Shown here piece after piece: positions 39,943 through 48,414 of a DNA stretch of 64,000 nucleotides (its first letter is position 1; every line of letters begins with the position of its first letter). The translations under genes were made by a program, and so were the position numbers. The notes beneath the pieces are model-generated. The model ran no database searches. It was given only the letters and a program-made list of their open reading frames with translations, and was not told the DNA's origin. This DNA comes from Bacilli bacterium (GTDB taxonomy: Bacteria; Bacillota_I; Bacilli_A; ML615J-28; CAG-698). The stretch lies in NCBI GenBank assembly GCA_017617065.1, contig JAFZWP010000001.1, positions 1 to 64,000 on the forward strand, in the 5' to 3' direction.

Positions 39943-40645
39943 CTTACTACTATAGTTTTCACTACCAATTTCTTGTTTGTAGTCTGGACTTTGTCTTCAC
40001 CATATATTTTTACTTAGGTGGCTGCCATTAAGTCTCTACACGTTCCTATTTCTAGGCTTCGCTCGGCGTTGGGATTATAAAACCTTTCACCGAATTTGAC
40101 AGCATTCAATAAGAAGTTTCCTATCTTATTGCTCATTTTCTCTTACCTCTTCTAAATCTATAAGATTCGGTTAAGGAATGGCAATTTGGACACAATATAA
40201 TTAAATTAGATAACAAATGATTTTTTGGATTACCATCAATGTGATGCAATTCACATGGAGTATATTTACTACTTTCTAATTTTTCACACCAACCACATTT
40301 TTCACATCTATCAGCTTTAATTCCTTCATCTATTAATCTAAGCTTTAATTTATATGTTGGATATTCAGGATATTTACCAACCAATATATCTTTAGTGGAT
40401 ATATGATTTTTACGTTTGTAATCTTCCTTAATACCTTTTCCACCTTGGTTAGGTTTATAAATACCTAATCTTTTAGCATATCTAATAAATGTACTAAATG
40501 GTATATTACATTTTTTAGCAGCTAAAACCATGGTTTGAGATTCATTTGTAATTGCTATTATTTCTTCATCAGTAATTCTATTTTTCATAAAGATTAACTC
40601 CTTATTATATAGAACTACTTTTTTGGCAATCACAAATTTTTATCT
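39943..40645 (-). other. Group I intron (IC3-like core) in trnL(UAA)
   Basis: A 703-base intron ending in G (omega-G). The 3' third holds the conserved core on the minus strand: GCTGTCAAATTCGGTGAAA (P3/P4 side), AATCCCAACGCCGAGC (Q-like), GTGTAGAGACTTAATGGCAGC (R/P7-P3, close to the GTGCAGAGACTCAATGGAAGC of cyanobacterial trnL introns) and AAGACAAAGTCCAGACTAC (S/P7). The 5' part holds an HNH endonuclease gene with its own promoter motif. The P1 helix was not resolved by eye. Confidence 0.85.
40133..40588 (-). CDS. HNH homing endonuclease encoded in the intron
   Basis: 151 residues. The HNH core is CELHHIDGNPKNHLLSNLII followed by LCPNCHSLT, with the paired cysteines CEKCGWC before it. The N-terminal helix-turn-helix-like part (DEEIIAITNESQTMVLAAKK) may contact DNA. 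I chose ATG 40588 (AAGGAG 9 bases upstream); the open frame extends to 40633. The promoter motif GTTCTATATAAT lies just upstream, inside the intron, so it can be expressed apart from the tRNA precursor. Confidence 0.88.
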   Translation of the reverse strand: MKNRITDEEIIAITNESQTMVLAAKKCNIPFSTFIRYAKRLGIYKPNQGGKGIKEDYKRKNHISTKDILVGKYPEYPTYKLKLRLIDEGIKADRCEKCGWCEKLESSKYTPCELHHIDGNPKNHLLSNLIILCPNCHSLTESYRFRRGKRK

Positions 40646-40756
40646 AAGTCTGCAGCGTCTACCAATTCCGCCACAGGGCCTTAATAGTTTAACCGATTTA
40701 CAATGTTTTAAACAGAGGAAAACAAAGTTTGCTTTCATGTTTCTTTTGATAACCTT

Positions 40757-40788
40757 AATATAATATATAGAATTACAAAAGTAAAACC
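40757..40788 (-). promoter_or_regulatory. Sigma70-like promoter of the tRNA array
   Basis: Minus strand GGTTTTACT, 17 bases, TATATT, with TTCTATAT inside the spacer. It lies about 75 bases upstream of tRNA-Leu. Confidence 0.65.
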
Positions 40789-40899
40789 ATAAATTAATTA
40801 TTTTCAGATAATTTTCCAATCTGAAGAGGTTATTATCTATATAGAACTAATAGTTTATTGAAATAATCTAGCTTTTTTAATAATAATACTTATATTACA

Positions 40900-40913
40900 G
40901 TTCTAATTATAAG
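40900..40913 (+). promoter_or_regulatory. Phage-type promoter motif for the tail-fibre genes
   Basis: GTTCTAATTATAAG, 19 bases before the start at 40932. Confidence 0.5.
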
Positions 40914-40931
40914 AAAAATAAGGATATTTAT

Positions 40932-41315
40932 ATGTCTGAAATCCCCGCTCCAGCTGCTGGTGAAAATTTATATGGATGGACTGATGAAAATAGAGTAGGC
41001 GTTAATCTATATAAATGGACTGAAACTACACCAACTACACAATTATATGCATGGACAATACAATCTGGTGAGTTTGCATATGAAGATGGTGATAGTTCTA
41101 AACCTGTTACTACAATATATACAACTACTCCTAATCCTTCAATAAGTGGATCAAGCTATAGCGAATTATTTGATGAATATGGTAATTCTTATGGTAATAC
41201 ACAGGGCTCTATAATGAGTTGGACATTATATGATGGTATTAGAGAAATGGGAGAAACCTATGTAGATACTATGAGTTCTTCAGCTATTACAATGATGGCT
41301 AGCGGACCAGTTTAA
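40932..41315 (+). CDS. Short tail-fibre-like protein with LYxWT repeats, 127 residues
   Basis: The N-terminus has three spaced copies of an aromatic motif: ENLYGWTDENR, VNLYKWTET, TQLYAWTIQ. The same motif (HLFGWTDET) opens the large gene at 43121, so it is probably a virion-anchoring or assembly tag. The rest is Ser/Thr/Gly-rich, as in fibre proteins. Function by context only. Confidence 0.6.
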   Translation: MSEIPAPAAGENLYGWTDENRVGVNLYKWTETTPTTQLYAWTIQSGEFAYEDGDSSKPVTTIYTTTPNPSISGSSYSELFDEYGNSYGNTQGSIMSWTLYDGIREMGETYVDTMSSSAITMMASGPV

Positions 41316-41334
41316 TAGTATAAAGGAAAATTAA

Positions 41335-41817
41335 ATGCCTGCAGTAACCGTAACTTTTAACAGAGATACATCTAAAGATAAAACTCTCGGTGGTACTATA
41401 TCTTATTATACTCATTCGGCTACTCCTACTGTAGGTATGCATTTATATAATGAAAATGATATAGATACAGGGTATATAGTAAGTGCAGTTAATCAAGGTA
41501 GCATTGAAGTAAGCGAATCTCCCGCTGCATATGTTGTATCTTTTTATAGAGGTAATAATATAAATTCTTTTACTGTTGATGGAACTACATATACTACATA
41601 TGATAATCATATATTACTTACAGAAGGAACGCATACATTATCTATAGTATATACATCACAGGGTTCTGGTTATGTATTAGTTGGAAATTCATTTTTATTA
41701 AGTTCATCTACTTCTTGTTCATTTACAGTAGATAGTACTACTGTTAATTTTAATAATGGAACACAAACATTTAACATAGGTACTACAGTAACAATCAACT
41801 GGGCAATGTCAAAGTAA
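41335..41817 (+). CDS. Beta-rich structural-like protein, 160 residues
   Basis: Not assigned. Alternating Thr/Ser/Val strands (FTVDGTTYTTYDNHILLTEG) suggest an Ig-like or fibre beta-sandwich. Set between two fibre-like genes in the same operon, 19 bases after the previous stop. Confidence 0.6.
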   Translation: MPAVTVTFNRDTSKDKTLGGTISYYTHSATPTVGMHLYNENDIDTGYIVSAVNQGSIEVSESPAAYVVSFYRGNNINSFTVDGTTYTTYDNHILLTEGTHTLSIVYTSQGSGYVLVGNSFLLSSSTSCSFTVDSTTVNFNNGTQTFNIGTTVTINWAMSK

Positions 41818-41829
41818 TGGAGATATATA

Positions 41830-43119
41830 ATGAGCTTTACGCGTGATTCTTCTGGTGATTTTATTTGTTATAATTCTCCATTAACAATGTATTCTAATAC
41901 AACTTCTGTTACTGTAAATAGTACATTATATAATAATGAAGGAAGTGCTCTTTCTAGTTTAGTACCGGCTATGGTTGAAAGCAATAAAATATATACTCAT
42001 TTATATTGTTATACTTCTGGAGATGCATTATTACTTTCTAATATGCCTTTGACATATAATATGGCTATTGGTGCTACTTTATATAGAGGTGGTAGTTTAT
42101 CTACTTCTGCAGCTACTTCTGAAATTACAAGATTGGGTACAATTGTTAGTAAAGATACAATTGAAACAGGTGAGCGCTTTTGGATAAATGGTAATAGTCC
42201 TACTACAGATAAATATTTGTTATTTACTAGTAGTTCAAGTTATAATAATTTTGTACTAGGTAATATGACATACGGAGGAACTTATATTAATAATGATATG
42301 GTATTTGAATTCGAAGCTTCTTTACCTTTAGTTAATACTTCAACAAATACATTAAGTATTACTATAACTAAAGCTCCTGGTAAATATTCAGATTATACTG
42401 ATCAATATGATAATTATTATGTGGGTACTTATAATGGTACAGCAAATGCAGGTTCTAATACCTTAGATTTATTAGGATTACAAACATTTAATCTTACAAT
42501 GCTATATTGTACGAAATATCTTAGATTTAGTCAAAACTCATCAGGTTCTACTATTGCACCAGTAATGGTAAATACTGTAAATTGCAGTGTAGATGGTCAA
42601 ACTGTAACTATCACAGATATAAGTCAACCCGCTTCTTTGACAATATATGATTATAAAACTTGCTTAACAGGTGATACTTTAGTAACTATGTCCGATAGAT
42701 CTATTAAACGATTAGATGAGATAGAAGTCGGAGATAAAGTATTATCTATAAATCCAAGTACAGGTAAATTAGTAGAAGACGAAGTAGTCTTTACAGACAA
42801 AGATGAAAATAAATCACATACTGAGTATGATTTATGGACATTTTCTAATGATTATTTTGTAAAAACAGTGCATAGACATCGTTTTTATAATGTAGAAGAT
42901 AACTGTTTTACTTATATGGATAGATGGAGAATTGGAGATCATACAATAGATCAAAATGGCAATTTAATAGAATTAATTGAGCATAAAACAATTAACGAAA
43001 CAGTTAAACATTATAAAATTACAACTAAAAAATACCATAATTATTTTGCAAATGGAATACTTACTGGTTCTAGATTAACACAAAATTTTGACTATAAAAA
43101 CTTAAGCTTGGGAGAATAA
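41830..43119 (+). CDS. Tail-fibre-like protein with C-terminal Hint domain, 429 residues
   Basis: Residues 1-277 are Ser/Thr/Tyr-rich beta sheet like phage fibres. Residues 278-429 form a Hint (hedgehog/intein) domain: CLTGDTLVTM with Cys278 as the nucleophile (block A), VKTVHRHRFY (block B) and HYKITTKKYHNYFANGILTG (blocks F/G). The terminal His-Asn plus Cys/Ser of a splicing intein is not present, and only about 20 residues follow, so cleavage or ligation is more likely than splicing. The Hint domain is nearly duplicated in the next gene. Confidence 0.8.
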   Translation: MSFTRDSSGDFICYNSPLTMYSNTTSVTVNSTLYNNEGSALSSLVPAMVESNKIYTHLYCYTSGDALLLSNMPLTYNMAIGATLYRGGSLSTSAATSEITRLGTIVSKDTIETGERFWINGNSPTTDKYLLFTSSSSYNNFVLGNMTYGGTYINNDMVFEFEASLPLVNTSTNTLSITITKAPGKYSDYTDQYDNYYVGTYNGTANAGSNTLDLLGLQTFNLTMLYCTKYLRFSQNSSGSTIAPVMVNTVNCSVDGQTVTITDISQPASLTIYDYKTCLTGDTLVTMSDRSIKRLDEIEVGDKVLSINPSTGKLVEDEVVFTDKDENKSHTEYDLWTFSNDYFVKTVHRHRFYNVEDNCFTYMDRWRIGDHTIDQNGNLIELIEHKTINETVKHYKITTKKYHNYFANGILTGSRLTQNFDYKNLSLGE

Positions 43120-43120
43120 A

Positions 43121-45040
43121 ATGCCGGACTATAATGTTTCAACATATACACAAACTCCTCCGGGCGGTGAACATTTATTTGGTTGGACTGATGAAACTAC
43201 TTTAACAGATTCGCTTAGTACTTTATTTACTCCTATACGAACACCTGCTTTTGGTATGTATTTATATAATAATGAAGGCAATGATACTAATCAAGCAGTG
43301 GGAGAAGTTGCTAATGATACATTTGAACTCGCTTATGCAAGATATCAAACTTTTACATTACCTACGGAAGGAAAGTATAATGTAGCCTATGGCCGTGGAA
43401 TATGGGTTGCAGTTTTATGTAATAATATGGAAATGCATACTGCAGCTCTTCGATCAACAGACGGTATTAATTGGACAGCTATTACATTACCCACAGCTGA
43501 ACATTGGTGGGGTATTGCATATGGAAATGGTAAATTTGTAATAACCTCTGCTAAAAATAATAATACTGGAGGTGAATATTTCTTATATTCAACAGACGGG
43601 ACAAGCTGGACAACGATTACATCGCCAGAGCAAGATACTTGGTATGGTGTTACATTTGGTGAAGATCGATTCATCGCCATATCCCATTATAAATCAAGTT
43701 ATTCAACAAATGGTGTAACTTGGTCAACTCCGGTGACTACTCATGCAGATGGTCCAACTTTTCATGAAGCAGCTTATGGTAATGGAACATGGGTAGCATT
43801 TAGTACTTATATATATATCAATCTTATAGGAGCTGTATATTCAACTGATAATGGTGTTAGTTGGACAGATGGATCAGGAAATGGCCAAAGTCAAAATGGT
43901 AATTGGATAATAAAATCAGCATATGCAAATGGTATATTTGCTTGTATATATACTGGAGATGGATGTATTCGTAGATGGGATTCAACAGCAACTCTTCAAG
44001 GTAGTAGTAATTATATTGATCAATCTTTAAACTTAAGACCCACTACAAATTTATGTGTAACAGATAACGTATTTTATAATGTTTCTGGTAATTATTTTGC
44101 AAGATCGGTTGATGCAGAAAATTGGATAGTTGAAAATACACATCTTACTTTACCTGCTATTTATGATTTATGCTCTGATAATACCGGAAATATAGTAGCT
44201 ATGCCACAATCAGGTACTACAGGCTTATATATTACTTTTACTAATAAACCAACAACTTATTATTGCTGGAAATTAGATATAATTAATCTTTATGATAATT
44301 CCGGAGTAGGTGAAGAATATGTATTTACTTCATCAGCTGATCCAGAAGTAGGAGATACTATATATTTACCTATTGATTATACAACAGGAATAGATACAAC
44401 AAAAAAAGTAGTACAACGTGTGTCTACTTGGCAATCTAATCCTATTGATGGGTTATTCATTACTTCATCTAGATATAGAAGTGGATATGCTAGATATAGT
44501 CAAGGTGATACTACAGATATTCCAACAATGATGAAAACTCTTGGTGGTGGTGATCATTGGATTAATCCTAGCATTAGCTGTCTAACTGGCGATACATTAG
44601 TTACAATGTTTGATAGATCTATTAAACGCTTAGATGAAATAGAAATTGGTGATAAAGTACTATCAATAAATACAGATACTGGCGAATACATAGAAGATGA
44701 AGTCATATTTACAGATAAAGATAAAAATAAATCTTATATAAAATATGATTTATGGAAATTCTCCAATAATTATCAAGTAAAAACTGTACATAGACACAGA
44801 TTCTATAATATAGAAGATAATTGCTTTGTTTATATGGACAGATGGAATATTGGTGATCATACTATAAATGAAAAAGGTGAAATGTTAGAATTACTTTCAC
44901 ATGAAACTATTCAAGAAGAAGTAAAACACTATAAAATTACCACCAAAAAATATCACAATTATTTTGCTAATGGTATGTTAACAGGATCTAGATTAACAAA
45001 AGCATTTGATTACAAAGATTTAAAAATAGGAGAAAAATAA
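43121..45040 (+). CDS. Large tail-fibre-like protein, beta-propeller plus C-terminal Hint domain
   Basis: 639 residues. The N-terminus has the LFGWTDET tag shared with the gene at 40932. Residues about 75-330 contain propeller-like repeats (AYGRGIWVAV; RSTDGINWTAI; AYGNGKFVIT; YSTDGTSWTTI; YSTNGVTWS), similar to sialidase/BNR-type repeats in receptor-binding proteins. Residues 487-639 are a Hint domain with CLTGDTLVTM (Cys487) and KTVHRHRFY, close to the copy in the preceding gene. Likely a receptor-binding fibre that is self-processed. Confidence 0.8.
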   Translation: MPDYNVSTYTQTPPGGEHLFGWTDETTLTDSLSTLFTPIRTPAFGMYLYNNEGNDTNQAVGEVANDTFELAYARYQTFTLPTEGKYNVAYGRGIWVAVLCNNMEMHTAALRSTDGINWTAITLPTAEHWWGIAYGNGKFVITSAKNNNTGGEYFLYSTDGTSWTTITSPEQDTWYGVTFGEDRFIAISHYKSSYSTNGVTWSTPVTTHADGPTFHEAAYGNGTWVAFSTYIYINLIGAVYSTDNGVSWTDGSGNGQSQNGNWIIKSAYANGIFACIYTGDGCIRRWDSTATLQGSSNYIDQSLNLRPTTNLCVTDNVFYNVSGNYFARSVDAENWIVENTHLTLPAIYDLCSDNTGNIVAMPQSGTTGLYITFTNKPTTYYCWKLDIINLYDNSGVGEEYVFTSSADPEVGDTIYLPIDYTTGIDTTKKVVQRVSTWQSNPIDGLFITSSRYRSGYARYSQGDTTDIPTMMKTLGGGDHWINPSISCLTGDTLVTMFDRSIKRLDEIEIGDKVLSINTDTGEYIEDEVIFTDKDKNKSYIKYDLWKFSNNYQVKTVHRHRFYNIEDNCFVYMDRWNIGDHTINEKGEMLELLSHETIQEEVKHYKITTKKYHNYFANGMLTGSRLTKAFDYKDLKIGEK

Positions 45041-45543
45041 TGAAGCCTTTACAAAAGCATATTATTGTGGTAGATTCACCTTCTGAATCAGGTAAAACTA
45101 CTTTGGCATTACATTTAGCTACAAAATATAAATTTAATTATTACCATGTTAAAAGATGGAATTTTCCAATTGTTGGTTATGAAAAAGAATTAATAAACTT
45201 CGCTTTTCATAATGCACATGCCTATGGATCTAATTTTGTTATAGAAAGATTGCATTTATCTGAAGAAGCTGCTGCGAATGTAGAAGGTCATCCTTCACCA
45301 TATAAAGATTGGAAAGAATTTGATCAAGAATTACGGATTAAAGCAGAAGCTCTTGGATTAAAATATGAATTAATTATGTGTTTACCTCCAAAAGAAAGTA
45401 TATCTGAATTAGAAGGCAAAGAAGATATATTGTATGATGAATTTGCAAATATTTATAAAAATAATAAAGATATAATTTATAAATATGATTTTACAGAAGA
45501 TCCTGATTATATTTCATTAGATGAATATTTGGAATCTAAATAA
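45040..45543 (+). CDS. P-loop nucleotide/nucleoside kinase-like protein
   Basis: 167 residues. Walker A is DSPSESGKTTLALHLA. VIERLHLSEEA in the middle resembles the D/E-R-x-x motif of thymidylate and other nucleoside-monophosphate kinases. The start overlaps the stop of the fibre gene (TAATG). It could be a dNMP kinase for phage nucleotides or a sugar/polynucleotide kinase; its place next to the radical SAM cluster (opposite strand) may be chance. Confidence 0.7.
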   Translation: MKPLQKHIIVVDSPSESGKTTLALHLATKYKFNYYHVKRWNFPIVGYEKELINFAFHNAHAYGSNFVIERLHLSEEAAANVEGHPSPYKDWKEFDQELRIKAEALGLKYELIMCLPPKESISELEGKEDILYDEFANIYKNNKDIIYKYDFTEDPDYISLDEYLESK

Positions 45544-45545
45544 TA

Positions 45546-45571
45546 AGGGCTTTTAAAAGCCCTCTTCTTTT
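45546..45571. terminator. Bidirectional terminator between fibre genes and radical SAM cluster
   Basis: A 9-bp perfect inverted repeat AGGGCTTTT/AAAAGCCCT with T-rich flank. The stop codon of the minus-strand gene lies inside it. Confidence 0.85.
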
Positions 45572-46512
45572 ACTTTAAAATAATCACACAACATACATGC
45601 ATCAGAATCGGCATAGCATTGATAATTTACACTATGCCCACATTTTTGTATTACTTCAGATCCATATTCTTCCCAAGTTTCTTTATTACGTATATTTAAA
45701 CCTTCGCTTAAATCAGTATCATCTAATTGGCTATACATATAATCTGATCTCAATGTAATATTTAATAAATTATCAAAAAGATTTGGATTTTCTAATCTAA
45801 GTTTTTGTAAAAAAGCTAAATATGTTTTACGTTTAGGAAAAAACCAAGGTAATTTTTGTGCAGTTTCTTGTTTAAGAGTATCTGTAATACAATTTGCTTG
45901 CTTTAAAAAGAAAGTAGTTTTATATTTATTTTGAAATTCAGTTAAATTTAATTCGTTATTTAACACAGCCTGAAGAAAAGGCTCTGTCATAATACTTGTA
46001 ATATTAAAACGAGTAAAAGAGTATTGCTGAAGTTTTAATAAATGTTTATTCCAATTTTCAAATTTACCAGGTAAAGTAAAACGACCTTTTTGATCATAAG
46101 ATACTTGAATCCAAAAATGATGTTTATCTTTATCTATAATAGTATTATTAAATAATTCAACTAATGTGTATAAGTCTTCTTGATCACCAATAGTTAAAGT
46201 ACAATAACACCAAAAATCTTGTACTCTATTTGCATTTATTAAATCAAATACCTGTTTACATAAATTATAAAAAGCTTTTTTAACCTTCGGGTTTTTCATT
46301 TGACCTTGGAAAAATTCACCACCTAGAAATCCAATGGCTTTTATATTTTCATCATGCGTACTAAAATAATCTGTTATAATTTCGCTAGCTCTTGCAATAT
46401 TATGCAATTTAATTTCATCTGGTACAAATTTATTTGCTTCACCTAAGTAACAAAATTCACAAAAATTGTTACATTCAGTCCATAATTCAATTTGCATAGA
46501 AAAATCAGACAT
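45553..46512 (-). CDS. Radical SAM enzyme, cluster paralogue 1
   Basis: 319 residues, last gene of the cluster. The [4Fe-4S] motif CNNFCEFC (CxxxCxxC) is at residues about 13-20 after ELWTE; the SAM-binding motif is FLGGEFFQG. Family-specific motifs, shared by all eight paralogues, are VSYDQKGRF in the middle and WFFPKRKTYLAFLQKL. The C-terminus has an extra cysteine set, KCGHSVNYQCYADSDACMLC, likely for an auxiliary cluster. Closest to paralogue 3 (long identical stretches such as WCYCTLTIGDQEDLY). The start overlaps the upstream stop. Confidence 0.87.
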   Translation of the reverse strand: MSDFSMQIELWTECNNFCEFCYLGEANKFVPDEIKLHNIARASEIITDYFSTHDENIKAIGFLGGEFFQGQMKNPKVKKAFYNLCKQVFDLINANRVQDFWCYCTLTIGDQEDLYTLVELFNNTIIDKDKHHFWIQVSYDQKGRFTLPGKFENWNKHLLKLQQYSFTRFNITSIMTEPFLQAVLNNELNLTEFQNKYKTTFFLKQANCITDTLKQETAQKLPWFFPKRKTYLAFLQKLRLENPNLFDNLLNITLRSDYMYSQLDDTDLSEGLNIRNKETWEEYGSEVIQKCGHSVNYQCYADSDACMLCDYFKVKEEGF

Positions 46513-47450
46513 TATTCATCCCTAATAGCTAAAAAATCGCATTTCATACATGCATCAGAATCTATATAACACTGATATAATGTAGAATGTCCACATTCTC
46601 TTGTTTGATTTCTTTCATCTTCTAATGCATATTCGTTTGTACCTAGCTTATCTCTAAGATCTATATAGCTATAACCATTATTATTTCTTTTTATACATTC
46701 ATCAGCTCTTCTATTTACATTAAATACACAAATATCAAAAATATAAGGCTCTTTTAATTTTAATTTTTTAAAGAAATGCAAAGCTTTCTTTCTTTCTGGA
46801 ACAAAACCCGGTAAAGCTTTTTCCATATCTTGTAAATTTTTATATGGGCCAGAATTTGGATGTTTTATCATTAAACCTGTGTTATATTTAGTAGTAAACT
46901 CTAAAAAGTTTATTTCATTGTTTAAATATTTTTTAATTAAATCGTTTGTTAAAATCATGGTAGTATTTAATCCAATTCTAGGTTCTATTTGTTGAATTAA
47001 TTGCATATTTTCTTCCCAGTTTAATTTCTTTTGCTCTGTATGAAACCTACCAATTGTATCATATGAAGTACAAATTAATAATTCTCCATTACCATTCCAG
47101 TTTTCTTTTACAAAATTAAGAAACTCAATTAAGTCTTTTGGTGTTTTATCTGTTAAAGTTGCAGTTACCCAAGCTACTTCAATTTCATTATTATTTAATT
47201 TATCAATAACAATTTTTATAAAATCATAAAATAATAAATGTACTTCAGAATCAGCTATTTGTCCTTGAAAAAATTCTCCTCCAATAATAGCAATAACATC
47301 TCCTTCGAAGCTTTTAGCTCCTTTTATGGCATCTTTAAGACTTTGAAGTTTTGTTTCTGTTGGAGTAATTCTATTTTCTAAACCTAAAAAACACATTTTA
47401 CAAAGATTATTACATTCATGCCAAAGTTCAAACTGTATACTTTTTCTCAT
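46512..47450 (-). CDS. Radical SAM enzyme, cluster paralogue 2
   Basis: 312 residues. QFELWHECNNLCKMCFLG carries CxxxCxxC; IIGGEFFQGQ is the SAM-binding segment; TSYDTIGRF and FVPERKKALHFFKKL are the family motifs; the C-terminal cysteine set is CGHSTLYQCYIDSDACMKC. Coupled to paralogue 1 (TAATG). Confidence 0.87.
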   Translation of the reverse strand: MRKSIQFELWHECNNLCKMCFLGLENRITPTETKLQSLKDAIKGAKSFEGDVIAIIGGEFFQGQIADSEVHLLFYDFIKIVIDKLNNNEIEVAWVTATLTDKTPKDLIEFLNFVKENWNGNGELLICTSYDTIGRFHTEQKKLNWEENMQLIQQIEPRIGLNTTMILTNDLIKKYLNNEINFLEFTTKYNTGLMIKHPNSGPYKNLQDMEKALPGFVPERKKALHFFKKLKLKEPYIFDICVFNVNRRADECIKRNNNGYSYIDLRDKLGTNEYALEDERNQTRECGHSTLYQCYIDSDACMKCDFLAIRDE

Positions 47451-47454
47451 TTTA

Positions 47455-48414
47455 TTACTCCATATCTTGATTTTTAATTTTCAAATAATCACACAAACAG
47501 CATTCATCTGAATCTGCATAACATTTATAATATGTTACATGACCACATTTAGGATTTGGTTCCATATCAGTTTCTTCCCAAGTCTCTTTATCCCTATGTG
47601 TTGGTACAAAATCGGATACACTTTGTACAATATCATCTGCTCTTTGTTCAATATTTAATACGCTATCAAATAAATCTTTACTTTCTTTCTTTAATTTAAC
47701 CAAAAAATCTAAGAATGTTTTTCTTTTAACAAACCAATTAGGATGTATTTTAGCAAAAGGCTCGTTATAATCAAAATCCATAGAAGCAGTCGGCTGTTTA
47801 AAGAAAAAATGTGTTTTATATTTCTTTTGAAAAGCAATTAAATCTAATTCTCCAGATAGTACTTTTTCACAGAAGTCTTGAGAAAATATACTAGTTACAT
47901 TAAATCTTATAAATGAATATTTTTGTAAATTTAGCATATGTTTACTCCAGTTTTCTTCTCTTCCTGGAACATAAAATCTGCCATATGTATCATAAGAAAC
48001 AAGAATCCAAAAATGATGCTTTTCTTTATCTGTTACAGTCTTATCAAATAGATCTATTAACTTATATAGATCTTCTTGATCTCCTATTGTCAATGTACAA
48101 TAACACCAAAAGTCTCTAATAATATCCTTTTCTATCAAATCAAATACTTTTTTACACATTTCAAAAAATAATGCTTTTACTTCGGGATTTTTCATTTGCC
48201 CTTGAAAGAATTCTCCTCCAATCAATCCCAAAGCTTTATACTGTTCATCTATTCCAGTAAAATGCTCATCTATTAATGACATTATTTTTTTAACATTTTC
48301 AATTTTCTTTTCATCTGGTGTATTTCTATTAACTTGTCCCAAATAACAAAATTTGCAAAGATTATTGCATTCTGTCCAAGGTTCAAACATAATAGATTTA
48401 TCTGTTATTTTCAT
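47455..48414 (-). CDS. Radical SAM enzyme, cluster paralogue 3
   Basis: 319 residues. FEPWTECNNLCKFCYLGQVN holds CxxxCxxC; LIGGEFFQGQ; VSYDTYGRF; WFVKRKTFLDFLVKL; C-terminal CGHVTYYKCYADSDECCLC. I start it at ATG 48414, which shares bases with the stop of paralogue 4 (TAATG); the frame is open up to 48447 but that would overlap the neighbour. Confidence 0.87.
   Translation of the reverse strand: MKITDKSIMFEPWTECNNLCKFCYLGQVNRNTPDEKKIENVKKIMSLIDEHFTGIDEQYKALGLIGGEFFQGQMKNPEVKALFFEMCKKVFDLIEKDIIRDFWCYCTLTIGDQEDLYKLIDLFDKTVTDKEKHHFWILVSYDTYGRFYVPGREENWSKHMLNLQKYSFIRFNVTSIFSQDFCEKVLSGELDLIAFQKKYKTHFFFKQPTASMDFDYNEPFAKIHPNWFVKRKTFLDFLVKLKKESKDLFDSVLNIEQRADDIVQSVSDFVPTHRDKETWEETDMEPNPKCGHVTYYKCYADSDECCLCDYLKIKNQDME

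Larger units (their letters stand above)
39889..40680 (-). tRNA. tRNA-Leu(UAA) interrupted by a group I intron
   Basis: 5' exon 40646-40680 (acceptor GGCCCTG, D arm, anticodon stem GCAGA and CTU of the loop); 3' exon 39889-39942 (AAAA of the loop, stem TCTGT, long variable arm, T arm ACCGG-TTCAAGT-CCGGT, CAGGGCC, A, CCA). Joined, it is an 89-base type II tRNA with loop CTTAAAA, anticodon UAA. The split falls between U34 and A35, the same site as the cyanobacterial and plastid trnL(UAA) intron. Confidence 0.88.
40681..40931. other. Intergenic region with divergent promoters
   Basis: No gene is seen. It holds the sigma70-like promoter of the tRNA array, a short hairpin (TCAGAT/ATCTGA, about 40805-40824), a minus-strand GTTCTATATAG motif (40837-40847) and the plus-strand promoter motif of the tail genes (40900). 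Confidence 0.5.

Noticed and set aside
41830..45040. Inteins in the fibre proteins
   Set aside because: The Hint domains are C-terminal, lack the terminal His-Asn plus nucleophile and have no real C-extein, so protein splicing is unlikely.
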